64,000 bases of DNA from Mangifera indica (taxonomy: Eukaryota > Streptophyta > Magnoliopsida > Sapindales > Anacardiaceae): NCBI RefSeq assembly GCF_011075055.1, contig NC_058137.1, forward strand, positions 21,561,463 through 21,625,462, written 5' to 3'. The first letter of the stretch is position 1. Each line of letters begins with the position of its first letter. The notes below the pieces were generated by a model. That model had not been told where the DNA came from, did not search any database, and saw nothing but the letters and a program-made list of their open reading frames with translations. Shown here in pieces: positions 50,450-62,194 of the stretch. Position numbers and translations under genes: made by a program.

Positions 50450-50575
50450 GCCCAAATTCTGAGCTCTAAGTTTTGACAAAGAGCCACGAATAGACATAGG
50501 GACAGAACTAAACCCGCTGATGCGAAATCAAAACGAAGTAACTGTTCATCAGCATCAAGATTCGAAAGCGCCAAG
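50450..50575 (+). promoter_or_regulatory. BTB gene first (leader) exon with upstream ORF
   Basis: The exon ends GCGCCAAG|GTATTT at 50575. Its ATG at 50520 opens MRNQNEVTVHQHQDSKAP; joined to the exon starting at 51481 it would stop after about 20 codons. The second leader exon, 51481-51537, has another short ORF (ATG 51488, TAG 51509-51511, reading MRERYTF) before the main start at 51526. The exon's left edge is approximate and the splice pattern is inferred from sequence. Confidence 0.5.
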
Positions 50576-51525
50576 GTATTTATTAATTTTTTAGCCATTT
50601 TTGTTTTGCACTTTTTATGTTTTATTTGTGAATTTATGTACTTTTTCGAAATCCATAATTAACTGTTTTATTTGTTATTTTTGCTTCAAGTTGAACTTAG
50701 TGTTTAGCTCTCAATTTACTATTCTATCAAGATTAGCAAGTGGGTTTATCTTTATACACCGATTATATGCTGAAAAAAATATATATGTGATGTGGGTTTT
50801 GTCAAATAATATATGTATCTCAGTAGTTCAGGTTCTTCAGTAGCTTTATGGAGCCACTGTTTTGGCTAAGTTTGTGTTGCTTTTTGTGTTTTAAGTAATA
50901 CCCATTTTCTGAAATGTGCATTTAATTTTTTTTTTTTTTGTTTGTTTAACCGATTGATGGATTGTCGTGAATTTTATATTTGCTTCACTGTTTCTTTAGA
51001 AGAGCTTGCTGTTCCCAGTTAAATGAGTTTTAATTTTTGTTTTCATGCTGTGATATTGAATTAAATTTCATTTAGATAGATATTGATTTTACTTAACATC
51101 CTACATCTCTAGCAACAGTAAGCTTGGATTAAGTAGATACATTTTCAGTGTTATATATGCTTGATTGGACTGGAAGTTGTTCAGATTTATCTTGAGAGAG
51201 TGCCTTGATTTGAACTTGGGATTTGGAGTAAAACGACTGCGGCAGATTCTTGGTCACCTATGTTTAAAGTGGATGGATGTTTTGATTTTACTATTCATTG
51301 GTACCTAGAATGACTGATTTAAGAAACATTGTGGAGCATGCTGAAAGTTGTTTATAATGGCTTTGCATTGTCAAATTTTTAATCGTAGGCTAGTTTCAGT
51401 TTGTAATATTTGCAACAATTATATCTTTGTAATTTTCTGCTTATATTTATATGCATTGCCAGTTCTTGTTTATCTATAGGTGCTAAAATGCGTGAAAGAT
51501 ATACTTTCTAGAGCTCCTTGCTTAA

Positions 51526-53214
51526 ATGGAATCTGTTGTAAGTTCTCTGGCTCGCACTCATAATCATTTTTACTGTTGTTTACACTGATTGAACATAGGG
51601 CTACTGAATTTTTTTTCTTCAGTTTATAGTTTGCATAATGGGTACTTTGTGGTGGCACTCTTACTAAACACACCAATTTCATTCATATTGTTAACTGGAT
51701 TTGGCATACAAATAGTTATTATGCCAAATATGATTTTCAAGAGAGGCCTAGCTTGTTCATTTATTATGCGAGTTCTTAAATCAAGCTTCACTAGCTAAGC
51801 CATGCTATATATTATGATTGTTTTTTTTTTTTTTTGTCTCTCAGCTATAGCAAATCACATTGGGTTTTTTCTTTTCTTCCTGTCCCCAACTTTCCTCATA
51901 TACATTGCCTGCTTTCAGGATACTGAATCTAAGGCTCCAAGTCAGATAGGTGACCGATCAACCAGTGATGTTGTTGTAAGGCTACGAACACAGGAAGGCC
52001 GAGATGAATGGTTATATTGTCACTCTCACATCCTTGTGGATAAGTGCAAATATTTTGCTGACCGTCTTTCAGAGAATTGGCCAACATGCCAGATCCTTGA
52101 CTCACGCAACTGTGTGGAAGTTTACTGCCAAGAGTCAGACTTTGATCACCATGTCAATGTTCTACGTCTTCTCTATGTTGTTACTGATGGCTCAGTGGAT
52201 GATATGTGGCAGGGTGTGAGGAATGCTGTTGGCATACTTCAGGTGGCTGCTGAGCTTGAATGCCCACAAATTGTTGCTGCTTGTGTTAACTACTTGGAAG
52301 CAGTTCCTTGGGAAGAGGGTGAGGAGGAGGAAATTCTAAGAATAATACCAAGCATGGGATCACAAGCTGAGCCTGTTCTTGCCCGTCTGCAGCCGGTCAA
52401 TCCATCTGCTATCAGGGGGCTATTTTTGTCAGCCATTCGGTTTGCCACATCATCACCTCTTTCCCACTTGAATGACCTAAAATCAGCTGCCCAAGAGCAG
52501 CTTGAATACATGATCACTGAAGATGATGATGGCCCTATATTAACAGCTGATGATGAGATAAAATCTGAGGTAAAAGAATGTGTAAAAATTCTATTTGGTA
52601 GGTTTGGAAACCTATTAGAAGCCATATTACGTGAGCACAGAGAATCTAATTCTGAAGAAGAGAAACTGCAATTGTTAAAATCCTATCTTTTAGATCTATT
52701 GTGGGCTTGTCAGATATTGACTAAGATGGAAATTATGAGGGAATTCGTGAGCAGTTGGGTGGATATATCAGATAAGGTAGTTAAGGTGGTTCAGCAAGAA
52801 AGTTCAACAGCTGAAATGATCGAGACAAAATATAAGGTGATTGAGGTGGCATCCAAAGTCCTTGAAACAATAGGATATGGCAGTGTCATTCTGCCAACTG
52901 CTAAAAGGCTTCACATGTTAAAGGTGTGGCTTCCATTTGTGAGGGTTACAAAACCTCTGGTCGATTCTGTAACTGCCAGTGGCGAGGATACTGTGGAATT
53001 TAAAGTTGATGGTGAACTTTGGCAGTCCTTGGAATCCACATTTGTTTCAATAATTCTTGCTTTACCTTCCGCTGACCAGGCTGAGATTTTGTCTGAATGG
53101 CTGGAAAATGAACATGTAAAGTATCCAGACTTGACCGAGGCATTCGAGGTCTGGTGTTATCGTTCCAAAGTTGCCAAGAGAAGACTAGCATTATGTGGAG
53201 GAAGCCTGGTATGA
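51526..53214 (+). CDS. BTB/POZ domain protein, At3g05675 type
   Basis: Coding exons 51526-51537 (MESV, donor GTAAGT) and 51919-53214 (acceptor TTTCAG) give 435 residues. The long open frame extending upstream to 51802 is intron: it reads as poly-Phe hydrophobic sequence, and homologs start about 15 residues before GDRSTSDVV. The BTB fold is at about residues 18-125 (SDVVVRLRTQEGRDEWLYCH, KYFADRLSENWP, VLRLLYVV). The rest is a helical region specific to this plant family (YLEAVPWEEGEEEEILRIIP, LPSADQAEILSEWL, AFEVWCYRSKVAKRRL). BTB proteins usually link substrates to CUL3 ligases; the role of this subfamily is poorly known. From memory, in Arabidopsis it is next to VIR, which is also in this window. 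Confidence 0.9.
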
Positions 53215-55212
53215 CCAACAACACTGTTGACTTTTTTCAGCATTTTATTAGGCAATGATTCAGGAACCTCTTGCTAAGTCAAGCATTGAGAACTCAACCT
53301 TTTTTTTTTTTGTTCATACTGCATATAGTTGAGGGGATTTCCTAGAAGGGAAAAGTGTCCAAACTGAGATTCTCTAGAATTTGATGGCCCTCTGAGCTCT
53401 TTTTTCAATAACTGATAGTTATAGCTTCAACATTCAGCCTCTAGGTCTGTACATCATGTGATGATAATTCTTTCTTAATTTGTAAAACTTGTAATTCTCA
53501 AGAAGTTTGATTTCAGTGAAGCTGTATAATTTCATATGGATCATGCTGTTCCTTTGATACAATTCATGTTCAAATTTTTTTCTGCTGAATGGTGAAGTTT
53601 TAGATTGTGTTCTTTTTGTGATGACCAAATTGATCGAAATCAGAAAGGGTCTTGTTTTATAGGCAAGAATTTATATGATTATAACCAATATTATTATAAT
53701 AATAATAAATTTTACCAAAAATTAATAAAATTAAAAAGAATGGAGATGACACTGTCCTTGCCAGTGAAGAAATTTACAAAATTATATGATAGAAAAAATA
53801 AATAAACAGACAATTATTAATTTATAGTATTATGATAGTCTTTCAACAACTGTGTCAATTATTTATGGATTCCTCTCCTGTTTTTGCTGACTTTAAATTT
53901 CATTTGCTATTTTCAATCTACTAAGTGGGGTCTTTTACAACAAACTTAGATAAATACATGAGAAATTTGACATATTCTAGACTGAAATAGTAAAAGCATG
54001 TAATATTATGATTAATAAAAGACCAAAGATTGATACATTTCAATGAGGAGAATAATAACTCAAATGTGTTTTGATGACATCTTACTTACATGTATAGATA
54101 TGTAATTTGGCCTGTGAAATCAGGTCTTAGACCCACCTCTCTCCAAACAGAGAAGAGATTCTCTGATAAAAATGAGGATGAAAATAGAGATGGGAATTGC
54201 TAAATCTTTGTAATCAAAGACAAGGATAAATAATATCTCTGACTCGTCCCTTTCCCGAACTCGTCCCTTCTACGTATTCCCTAAATCTTTACATATAGAA
54301 TTACCCTTAAAAATTTTGAATTATTACAAATATGTTTTAATCTCTAATAAATATTTTGTTATTTTTTCAGTGAGAATGAGAGAAAAAAGTGTGGGAATTT
54401 TTTCCCACGGGGAGGGAACAGAGATTCTTTGTTATTCTTGTATCGAATACAAGGTGCAGATGGAGATTAAGGTATTCAACCCTTGAGCGTCACATTGTCA
54501 TCTCGATACATACACAGATGGAAGGGAAAATTATATAAATATGTACATATAAAAAACTTAAGAGTAATGTTATATATACACATTTTTTTAATACATAAAT
54601 AGATACACACATAATATATCACCATATATCTTATTTTATTCTTAATTCAAACTCACTCAATCACGTAATAACACATTATGTGTATACCCATCTATATACT
54701 CAAAAAGTATACACACTACTGAAAACTAGGCCTTGTTGCATTCTTTTATGGCTAGCCTATGGTTTGGACTCTAATAATTTTCTAGAAATAAAACGCATGT
54801 CTGAACTAGCAGTACTTCAATGTTTTAACAGAAAATGAAGCATATCATAATTTGTTCCCGCAAATTGTTTTTTTTTTTATTGAAAGAAATACAAGATAAA
54901 AATTAACCCCATAAATAATCACAATAACTATATATATTGGTATTAACCCATATAACTAATTCTTATATCAATCCCATCTATCCATCTTCAAAACTTACAA
55001 AATTAATATACAATCCTCAATCCATATGCTCAAATCCTAAGCTATCTACGAACGCAAATGGTTCTATGCAAAGTATAAACCTATACTACGTAAATTTTCA
55101 TCTTCTTCTTAATTCCTTTACACTACCATTGCATTCTCTTGTTCCCAAAATGCTACAGGGAACAGCAAGATATAGTGAAAAGATACCACTTCCTGAAAGC
55201 TATAGCTCTTTT
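53215..55212. other. Intergenic between BTB and BLH1 types
   Basis: Holds the 3' UTRs of two convergent genes, a palindromic AT-rich MITE at 54563-54720 and a stretch near 54240-54490 with repeated GAACTCGTCCC / GGGGAGGGAACAGAGAT words. No gene; the open frame at 54937-55293 is antisense to the BLH1-type 3' end. Confidence 0.5.
54563..54720. mobile_element. Palindromic AT-rich MITE
   Basis: The left end agtaatgttatatatacaca mirrors agtagtgtgtatac at the right. The core TTATTTTATTCTTAATTCAA then TCACGTAATAACACATTATG matches the family. About 158 bp. The target duplication is not clear. Confidence 0.6.
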
Positions 55213-57550
55213 TCAAGCCACAAAGTCGTGCAACAATTGAGCTGCAAACCTTTTTCTGTTCTGATGAATATTTATGCTCTCATATGCAGCTGAAGAGTGA
55301 GGTGTTGGTGGGTTTACGACGAACTCGCCTGCCTCATTGGCTAATTCTACTCTTCTCCCCAGTGGAATGTTTTGGTTGGGGAGAAAAGTCTGGTGTGTTG
55401 CTGACAATGACAGGTTTTCACAATGTGGGAGGCCAAGAGTGAGGGAAACTCCATTGCCTGAAAACCTTGGCGTGAATTGTTCTGTATCAAATCTTCCAAT
55501 TTCTTCGATTGGGTACTGCCCGAATCCTTGGATGAAGTTCATCTGGTTCCCCATGAATGAGTAACCATCTCTGCTCTGTCTATCACTGTCAAATTTCAAT
55601 AAAACTTGCTCGTTGTTTGTGTGATTAACAGGCTTTATATCCATATTTATAGATGGAACACTGCTCGGAGACTGCATAATCTCGTTGCTTCGCAGTTTCT
55701 TTGGACTTCCTTGAGTGAAACCTTCGAGTTCCGATGAACCAATGAGGGAAAATCCTGATTGGTTTCGAGCAGTTGCTCCCATTGGAGAGGTTGAAACTGT
55801 GGACATTTGAATGACAGAGTGAGAATTCTGGTTTGAGGAGATTTCTTTGTTGGATTTGAAGGCTTTTCTTCGGCTCTCGGATGCAGGACTTTTGTCTTGT
55901 GGAGCAGTGGACTTTGAAGCGGAATCTTCATTGTGATCACTTTTGCTTGTTTTCTCCTCAGATCCATTCTGTTCATTCTCTTTGATTTCCTCCAAATACA
56001 TCTCTTCAACCATCGGTTTCCACAGTCGAACTCGAGCATTGATGAACCAATTCGAAACCTGCATTTTCACAAAACATGAACTCAAATTCCTGAAATAACT
56101 CAATATTACTCCATTCAATACTCAAAATTTTTCAACCTGAACAACATTTACCTGGCTCCTGGTAAGCCCTGTTTGCTTGGCGAGCATCTGCTTATCCGAA
56201 TCTTTCGGGTAACTATATAAGCAAAAACACAAAAGGCTAGTTAGATCAAATTGTTAGAATCGGGAACGAGAGAAGATTAAGATTACTTGTGTAAGCACTT
56301 ACGGATGAAGAAAGTGTTCGAATAGCCAAGCGCGAAGAACTGAAACTGATCTTTCGGGCAGGCCTCTCTGGGGTCTCCAAGCATTGTGCTGGATCATTCC
56401 CAATTGTTGAAGAGCTCGTTGCTGTCGAAGATGGTGGTCGACGAACTTCAGCCTTGAGCCTTCCAGTTTTCCTCCGAGGCAATCTTCTTCACCCAACATC
56501 TTATTTGCCGCTCTAATTTGCCCTGTAATTGCATCTTTCAAGCACCTAAATTGCTTGGAAATTGTCTTCAACGCAAGAGCTGTGTATGTTCTTGCTGACC
56601 CAATTCCTGCTGCTTGTTCAAATGAAGATATCACTATCTGCATCTGGTGATGGTAGTGCCGGTACCGCTGTTCCACCTTCAATCCAAAAAGAAAAATCAA
56701 ACCCCAAAATACTTCAAATTCCATTAAAATTACAAATGAACTTCAAAGGTTACTTAAAGGGATACATATATGAGCATACCTCATCAAACATATTAATAAG
56801 TTTAGCTTTCCTCATCTGAATTTCTTGTCTCTCGGCGGTTGTTATCTCGGAGGCTTTCTTCCCGGAGGTCTCTGCACCATCTCCCGACGCCGCGGCCGAT
56901 GATTCTCCGATCACCTTACTAGTATTTCCATTACTGTATCCATTTCCCTTCTTTGAAAATTCATTTTTATTGTTGATCCCGCTGTTATTTACATTAACAA
57001 CTTCATCAAGAAGTTCTTGAGCGGCCTTCAAGTACTTAGAGCTCAGAAACACGCTCTGAATACCCGAAACTCCATTGGTGACACCCGAACCGGAAGACGC
57101 CGACCCACCGGAGACCCTCATGTCTTCACCTGAGACCGCCTGGGCTTGGCCGTAACCTGCCTGCTGCTGCGGCGAGAGGCTCAGGGAGAGCCCTTGCTTG
57201 GCGCGTGCGGTTTCACGCGTTTGCTGGGTAGGGTAATTGGGGTTGTTGTAGAAGTTGTAATGAAAGCGTGGCAGGAGGCCATGCAGAGAGGTGATGTTTT
57301 CGTCGGGAGAAGTGGTGGGGATGCCAACGAAGTGGGAAGCGTTGGGAGGAGGCGCCTGCTCCGGCGCGTGGGCCGAGTTGAGGAAAATGAGATTGTTGTG
57401 CGGAGGTTGCTGCGGTGGCGCAGTAGTGGCGTCAGAGAATTGTTGTTGCTGGTGGTGATGAACGTAAGTTGTTGGATTCATGAGAACAAGAGTTTGAAGG
57501 CCATCTGGCGCTTGAAGCTCAGTTGGATTCCCATGAAAGAAAGTCGCCAT
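55213..57550 (-). CDS. BEL1-like homeodomain transcription factor, BLH1 type
   Basis: Four coding exons on the minus strand: 57550-56780, 56676-56303, 56212-56152 (61 nt) and 56058-55213. Phases agree and give 683 residues, about the size of Arabidopsis BLH1. The start MATFFHGNP and [13 protein letters not shown] matches the family. The SKY motif [17 protein letters not shown] is at 171-187 and the BELL helix region at about 245-315. The TALE homeodomain is at about 356-418, with the PYP loop at 382-384 and WFIN at 406-409. A C-terminal [13 protein letters not shown] (ZIBEL-like) motif and [11 protein letters not shown] end the protein. BELL proteins pair with KNOX factors through SKY/BELL and act in the nucleus in development. 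BLH1 and PUB23 are neighbours in Arabidopsis, from memory. Confidence 0.95.
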
Positions 57551-57970
57551 AATCAAATCTTCTTCTTCTTCTTCAAAATATATCTAATAAACTGAGTTTA
57601 TTTTCACTGAACTGATGAAATCCAATTGAAAAAGAAAAGACACAACGTCAGTTTTCACTTTCATCACTTCTACAAAACATGCATCGACATATAACATCAT
57701 AACATTGAATTGATATAAACATATATATATATAAATGGATGGATTTTAGTTTTACCTAATTGTTATTGTGTTGTTGTACCGTGGAGATATGAATCAATCA
57801 ATCCATTCGATGATGTAATGAAGTGTTGAGAGTAAGAATGATTTCAGTGAAGAAGAAGAAGAAGAAGAAGGTTTGAGTTTGAAGAGTCCATTAAATTTTA
57901 CTAGAAGAAGATGAAGAAGAGAGAAGGAGAAAAGGGAGAATAAAAACGAAGCAAATTTGCTTATATAGAT
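57551..57970 (-). promoter_or_regulatory. BLH1-type core promoter and leader with poly-Leu upstream ORF
   Basis: TATATAAG reads from 57967 to 57960 on the minus strand, placing the start near 57930. The leader has an upstream ORF, 57891-57844, reading MDSSNSNLLLLLLLH, whose Leu run comes from a CTT/GAA microsatellite. A likely leader intron begins with AATTAG|GTAAAAC at about 57756 and ends at one of several AG sites near 57570-57605. Another donor, TTCAG|GTAAAC at about 58050, leaves open a more distal start. Confidence 0.45.
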
Positions 57971-59000
57971 GAAATGAAAGTACAGAGAGAGAATTGAATT
58001 GATTATAGTATTTGTTAATAATAAAAATAATATTTATATAAAGTTTACCTGAAGAAGAGATGGAAATCTGAGTGTACACGTGCTTCATGATCATCATCGT
58101 CGTCATCATCATCTGAACTTCTACTGCAAAAGAGAGAAAGATGGAATTTTTCTTACAATGACCTAAAAACGAAATGAACCCATAAAAGATTGTCTCTTTT
58201 ATATATCAAATTCTTTAGGGAAACAGAAAAAGAAAGTGAAAGAGAAAGAGATATGTATGGTTTCACACATAGAAAACAATCAAAGAAACCTAACTACAAG
58301 TGATCTGCCTATGATTGTTTTTTTTATTGTTATTAATAATAATATTATGATGCCGGTGTTTTTGCAGAGGAAGATCAAGAAGTAGTACTTTGAGATAGAG
58401 GAAAACTAGGCCATTGTCAGAGCTCAAAATCAATATATCTCTGCTAAGGGAAGAAAGAAATAAGGAGAGAGATGGAGTTAAAAAGGCTGAGAAAAAGATG
58501 CCCATCTTTATTCCTTCATTATCCACATATATTTTTTTTTAAATTTTATTTCATTGAAGAAATTAAATTCTTTACATAACATGTGAATTAATAGTGATAA
58601 TTAACAAGTTGTTGATTATTATCACACTACTTATTTTTCTGAATTTCTCTTTTATGACTAGCTTTAGAGTGAAGTGCCTGCGGACAGATCAAAACAAGAG
58701 GGAAAGAAAGAACTTGTGTGATTTGATTTGACTCCCCCTTTCCATATCATTTGATTTGAGCAACAAAGAACTTGAAGGAAAGATACAGAAAGAGAGGTAG
58801 AAAATATATAAATAGGCCTGGTCAAGTATAAAAGAGTAAAGGGTTAAATCTTTTATGATAATATTTTAACATTAAATTTTTTATCAGATTTATCTGAATA
58901 AATAATTTAACTCAAATAAGATTATTTTTATTATTAAATAAAATTTCTTTGTTAGTTATATATATATATGAAGAGCTGAAAAATGAGGAAAAGTCTCCTT
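57971..59000. other. BLH1-type upstream region
   Basis: AT- and GA-rich promoter-side DNA with GATGATGATGACGACGATGA-like triplet runs near 58090-58120 and GAAAGAGAAAGAG runs near 58230. The short antisense open frames come from these runs. No separate gene. Confidence 0.45.
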
Positions 59001-59180
59001 CCACCAGAGTTTCCTTAGTGATTAATCAAATAAAAAAACAAAAAATTTGATAAAAAGGAAGAAGAGATGATGATGATTAAGATTATAGGGTACCGGAGTT
59101 TTTCTTAGTGATTAATCAAATAAGAAAACAAAAAATTTGGTGAAAAGGAAGAAGAGATGATGATGATTAAGATAATAGGG
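59001..59180. repeat. 90-bp tandem repeat, two units
   Basis: The unit TTCCTTAGTGATTAATCAAA...AAGAAGAGATGATGATGATT at 59011 recurs at 59101 with only a few changes, a period of 90 bases. Confidence 0.88.
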
Positions 59181-59430
59181 TTTGGGGGTTCCTAGTTATT
59201 TAATTTCATACTAAAATATCTCTTTGTCATTTTCATATCTTCATTTGTTTGCTTATTTTTTGTGGTTGGATTCCACAGTTTGAAGATAAAGCAAATTTAA
59301 TTCTCCAAAGAACACAGCGCCAACCACCATTACACCTTCCCTAAACTGTATTATACACTCATTTATCTACATGAATTACATCTTCTCTTGTACACACTTT
59401 AGTATTTAAAAAAAAAAAAATTGAACAAAT

Positions 59431-59466
59431 ATGTGCGCGCGCGTGTGTGTATATATATATACACAT
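59431..59466. repeat. Compound dinucleotide repeat (GC/GT/TA)
   Basis: TGTGCGCGCGCGTGTGTGTA followed by TATATATATATACACA: an alternating purine-pyrimidine tract. Confidence 0.85.
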
Positions 59467-60042
59467 CTAAAATTTTAAAATTTTTCATTATTTTGAGTTT
59501 ACTAAAAAGATTTAATAAGAATTAAATATATTGAACAAAGAATTTTCACTTGGGTTGGAGTTGTAACTTTTAAATATGTTGAATTAATGCATGAAATTAG
59601 CATTAATTTTCAAAATTTGACAAAATGTTCAAGTATAGCCAAAGTAAATGATTGATGTTGTAGATGAAAGAGAGTGTGGGGTTGCAGGAAATTTATGCAT
59701 GGATCTAGAAATGAAGTCTAAGAATCAAGTGGTCAGGCAAGCATAAGGGCCCTCCTAGGTTTAATATAGTAATATTGAATCAAACCTAATGGCAATATTA
59801 GTTTATTATATGCAAGAAAATTAAAGAGATTATTATTATATCAAAATGCGGTGTCTACAGTAGATTTCTTTCTACCACTTTCTCCTCCCTTGAATTTTTT
59901 ATTTATTTGTCTTATATGGTGGTTCCTCCATGCACCCCCTTTTCATGGCTTCAAAGGATCCCTAGGTTTCATCTTATCCTTACAAGATTGATTATAGTTT
60001 TTAGATATTATTAAATAATTTTTAAATTTTGTAAGGACGTGT
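59467..60042. other. Intergenic, nothing recognised
   Basis: AT-rich DNA without recognisable genes or element ends. Confidence 0.45.
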
Positions 60043-60905
60043 TTGGTTTGTGTAATTTTTTATTATAAAAAATAAATTATTATTATTATAAAGATAAATT
60101 ATTTAAAAGATTATCTATATGAATTATTATTATATTTGATAAAATTTTGTTGGTATTAATAATTATTATATTTAGTTAAATATAATAAAAAAATTAAAAT
60201 ATTATTTTACATAAATATTTTAAAGATTATTGAGTATAATAATTCTATAATTATTTTAATATTTAATATTTAAAATATATGTAATAATTAAGGTATCTTA
60301 TATTATCTATCAAATTATTATTGATAATAAAAAATTATCAAAATATTTTATTATTTAACAAACAAAATGAGATAATATCAATTATAAAAGATAGACCAAT
60401 AAGAAGCGTTTGCTTAGGGGTTCATAAAAATTACTCTGGTAATTTATTTTTTATTGCTTATATTACTTTATTTGATTTATAAGTAATAAAAGATTTTGGT
60501 AATCTTCTATTATCAATGGTGATATGACAAGTAATATAAAATATAATCTGATTACTGTATTCATCTTAGGTATTAGAAGATTATTAAGATAATCATGATT
60601 TTATTATGATTATATCCTTATTTTTTAAGTTTTTTAAGACAAAAATAATCTCATTTTTAATTAATATAATAAATAATATAAAAAAATTAGAATAATTATA
60701 TTCAAAGGTATTTAAGTAAAATAATATAATATATTTTTTATTACCTCTAACCAAATATAATAATTATTTATACTTACTTATTTTTATTAAATTTTATTAA
60801 ATATAATAATAATAATTTATACGTAATAATTTTTAAAAGAATTTATCTTCAAAATAATTTTTAATTTAAATAATAAAATATTAATCAAATCAAACCAAAC
60901 CTCTA
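60043..60905. mobile_element. MITE with GTGTTTGGTTT inverted ends, probably nested
   Basis: The left end gtgtttggtttgtgtaattt and the right end, read on the other strand, gaggtttggtttgatttgat are inverted, with further similarity in the AT-rich arms (AAGATAAATTATTTAAAAGA versus AAGATAAATTCTTTTAAAAA). The interior (about 60400-60620) has its own inverted words (GTAATTTATTTTTTATTGCT, AAGATTTTGGTAATCTTCTA), suggesting a second element inside. Superfamily unclear. Confidence 0.5.
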
Positions 60906-62025
60906 GAGTAATAGTCGACCATCTAATAACCAGTGGTATGATGGCAATGGGAATAGTTGAAGTTAATCAGTCTAATTATGTCCATAGAATACAATGTATA
61001 TAGATAAATTATAGAAGGTACATTAATTAATGGAGACATCTTTTATCTGAAATTGAGAGAAACTTATGGTCTATCACTATCAGTAACATAATAGAGTCAG
61101 GCAAAAACCCTTTTTAGTTAATAATATTAATATCTTAGTTTCAAAAAAAAAAAAAAAATTCATTCATATTTGACGAGATTAATTTACATTTTTGCATGCC
61201 CAGGTGTTTTTCTATTTAATTTTTAGAGCCTTTTCTCTTCTTTTCGCCTCAACTGTCAATATCCTACTCACTATTATTATTATCACTTCAATTTTCTCAC
61301 TCTTAATACTTCCTAGTTTTCCCTTTTTAATAATTAATTTATTTAATAATGTCTTTATACATACCCCTTATTACTTGCATATTATATGGTTGGATCAAGA
61401 TAATTAATTTAAATAATAATAATAATAAAGTTATGGAAAATTTATTAGTGTTTTCAAACTGCAGTGGTCCCTTGAAAAGATGATAAAAAATAGAGTTTTG
61501 ATCTTCTTTAATTAGTATTTAGACATGGATTAGTGAAAAATATGGGGTTTGTTTAAAAGAGGTAACTAAGTCAGTATTCCCGGCATTAGTTTGCAAGATT
61601 ATAAAGAAACGTAATTTCTCTTAATTCAATTCAAAATCAAGGGTTTTTTTAGGTTTTCATAAGTCATTGCAATAACTCAAATCCCACATTTTTATAATTA
61701 TGAGTTAAGTTTTCCTTGTATAAAAACTGTGGTATTTCATTTTCAAAAGATTAATGAAGTTTTTTGAGAAGTTACTTTGTATTTTCTCGAATACTTCTCT
61801 GTTCTAACCCTAGGGTTAACTAGTTTCTTGAGTGGAATCATCTATGCCGCCAAACTTCCCAGTCTTTTTTTTCATGAAAAGATGTCCATGCATACGAGTC
61901 AATCACATAATTGTAGGCCTTGTTTTTAATTATAGCAACTACGAAAATTTAGTTAATCAATTTACTTATAAAAAATTCAACATCTTAATTTGCATTTTCA
62001 ATTTCACCTTCCCAAATGGAAATGA

Positions 62026-62194
62026 GCAATGTTACACATATATATTTTATGTATATAATTTGAGTACCTAGATAATATATCATTATTTGATTAAATGTTA
62101 TTTCATCTTTAATTCACTATCATTCAATCATATAATGACATATTATCTATATACCTAAACTATATATCTAAAGTATGTATAAATAATTGTATTG
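62026..62194. mobile_element. Palindromic AT-rich MITE
   Basis: Core TGTTATTTCATCTTTAATTC then CATTCAATCATATAATGACA; the left end gcaatgttacacat mirrors caatacaattatttatacat at the right. Same family as 28795 and 54563. Confidence 0.55.

Larger units (their letters stand above)
35200..50930. repeat. Tandem duplication, copy B (about 15.7 kb)
   Basis: Direct repeat of copy A. Its left border is inside an interrupted BTB intron (AATT|CTTTTATATTTTTCG); its right border lies in a T-run near 50930, after which the BTB intron continues uniquely. It lacks the 1.8 kb present in copy A at 22634-24419 but gained a 3.45 kb internal direct duplication (41821-45274 repeated from 45275 to about 48405). 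Confidence 0.88.

Noticed and set aside
51802..51918. Extension of the BTB open frame upstream of the 51919 exon
   Set aside because: It reads as a Phe/Leu-rich hydrophobic run from a poly-T intron tract and is preceded by a good acceptor at 51918; homologs start just before GDRSTSDVV.
54937..55293. 118-codon plus-strand open frame at the BLH1 3' end
   Set aside because: Antisense to the last exon and 3' flank; no independent support.
57146..57595. 149-codon plus-strand open frame over the BLH1 first exon
   Set aside because: Antisense shadow of a well-supported exon.
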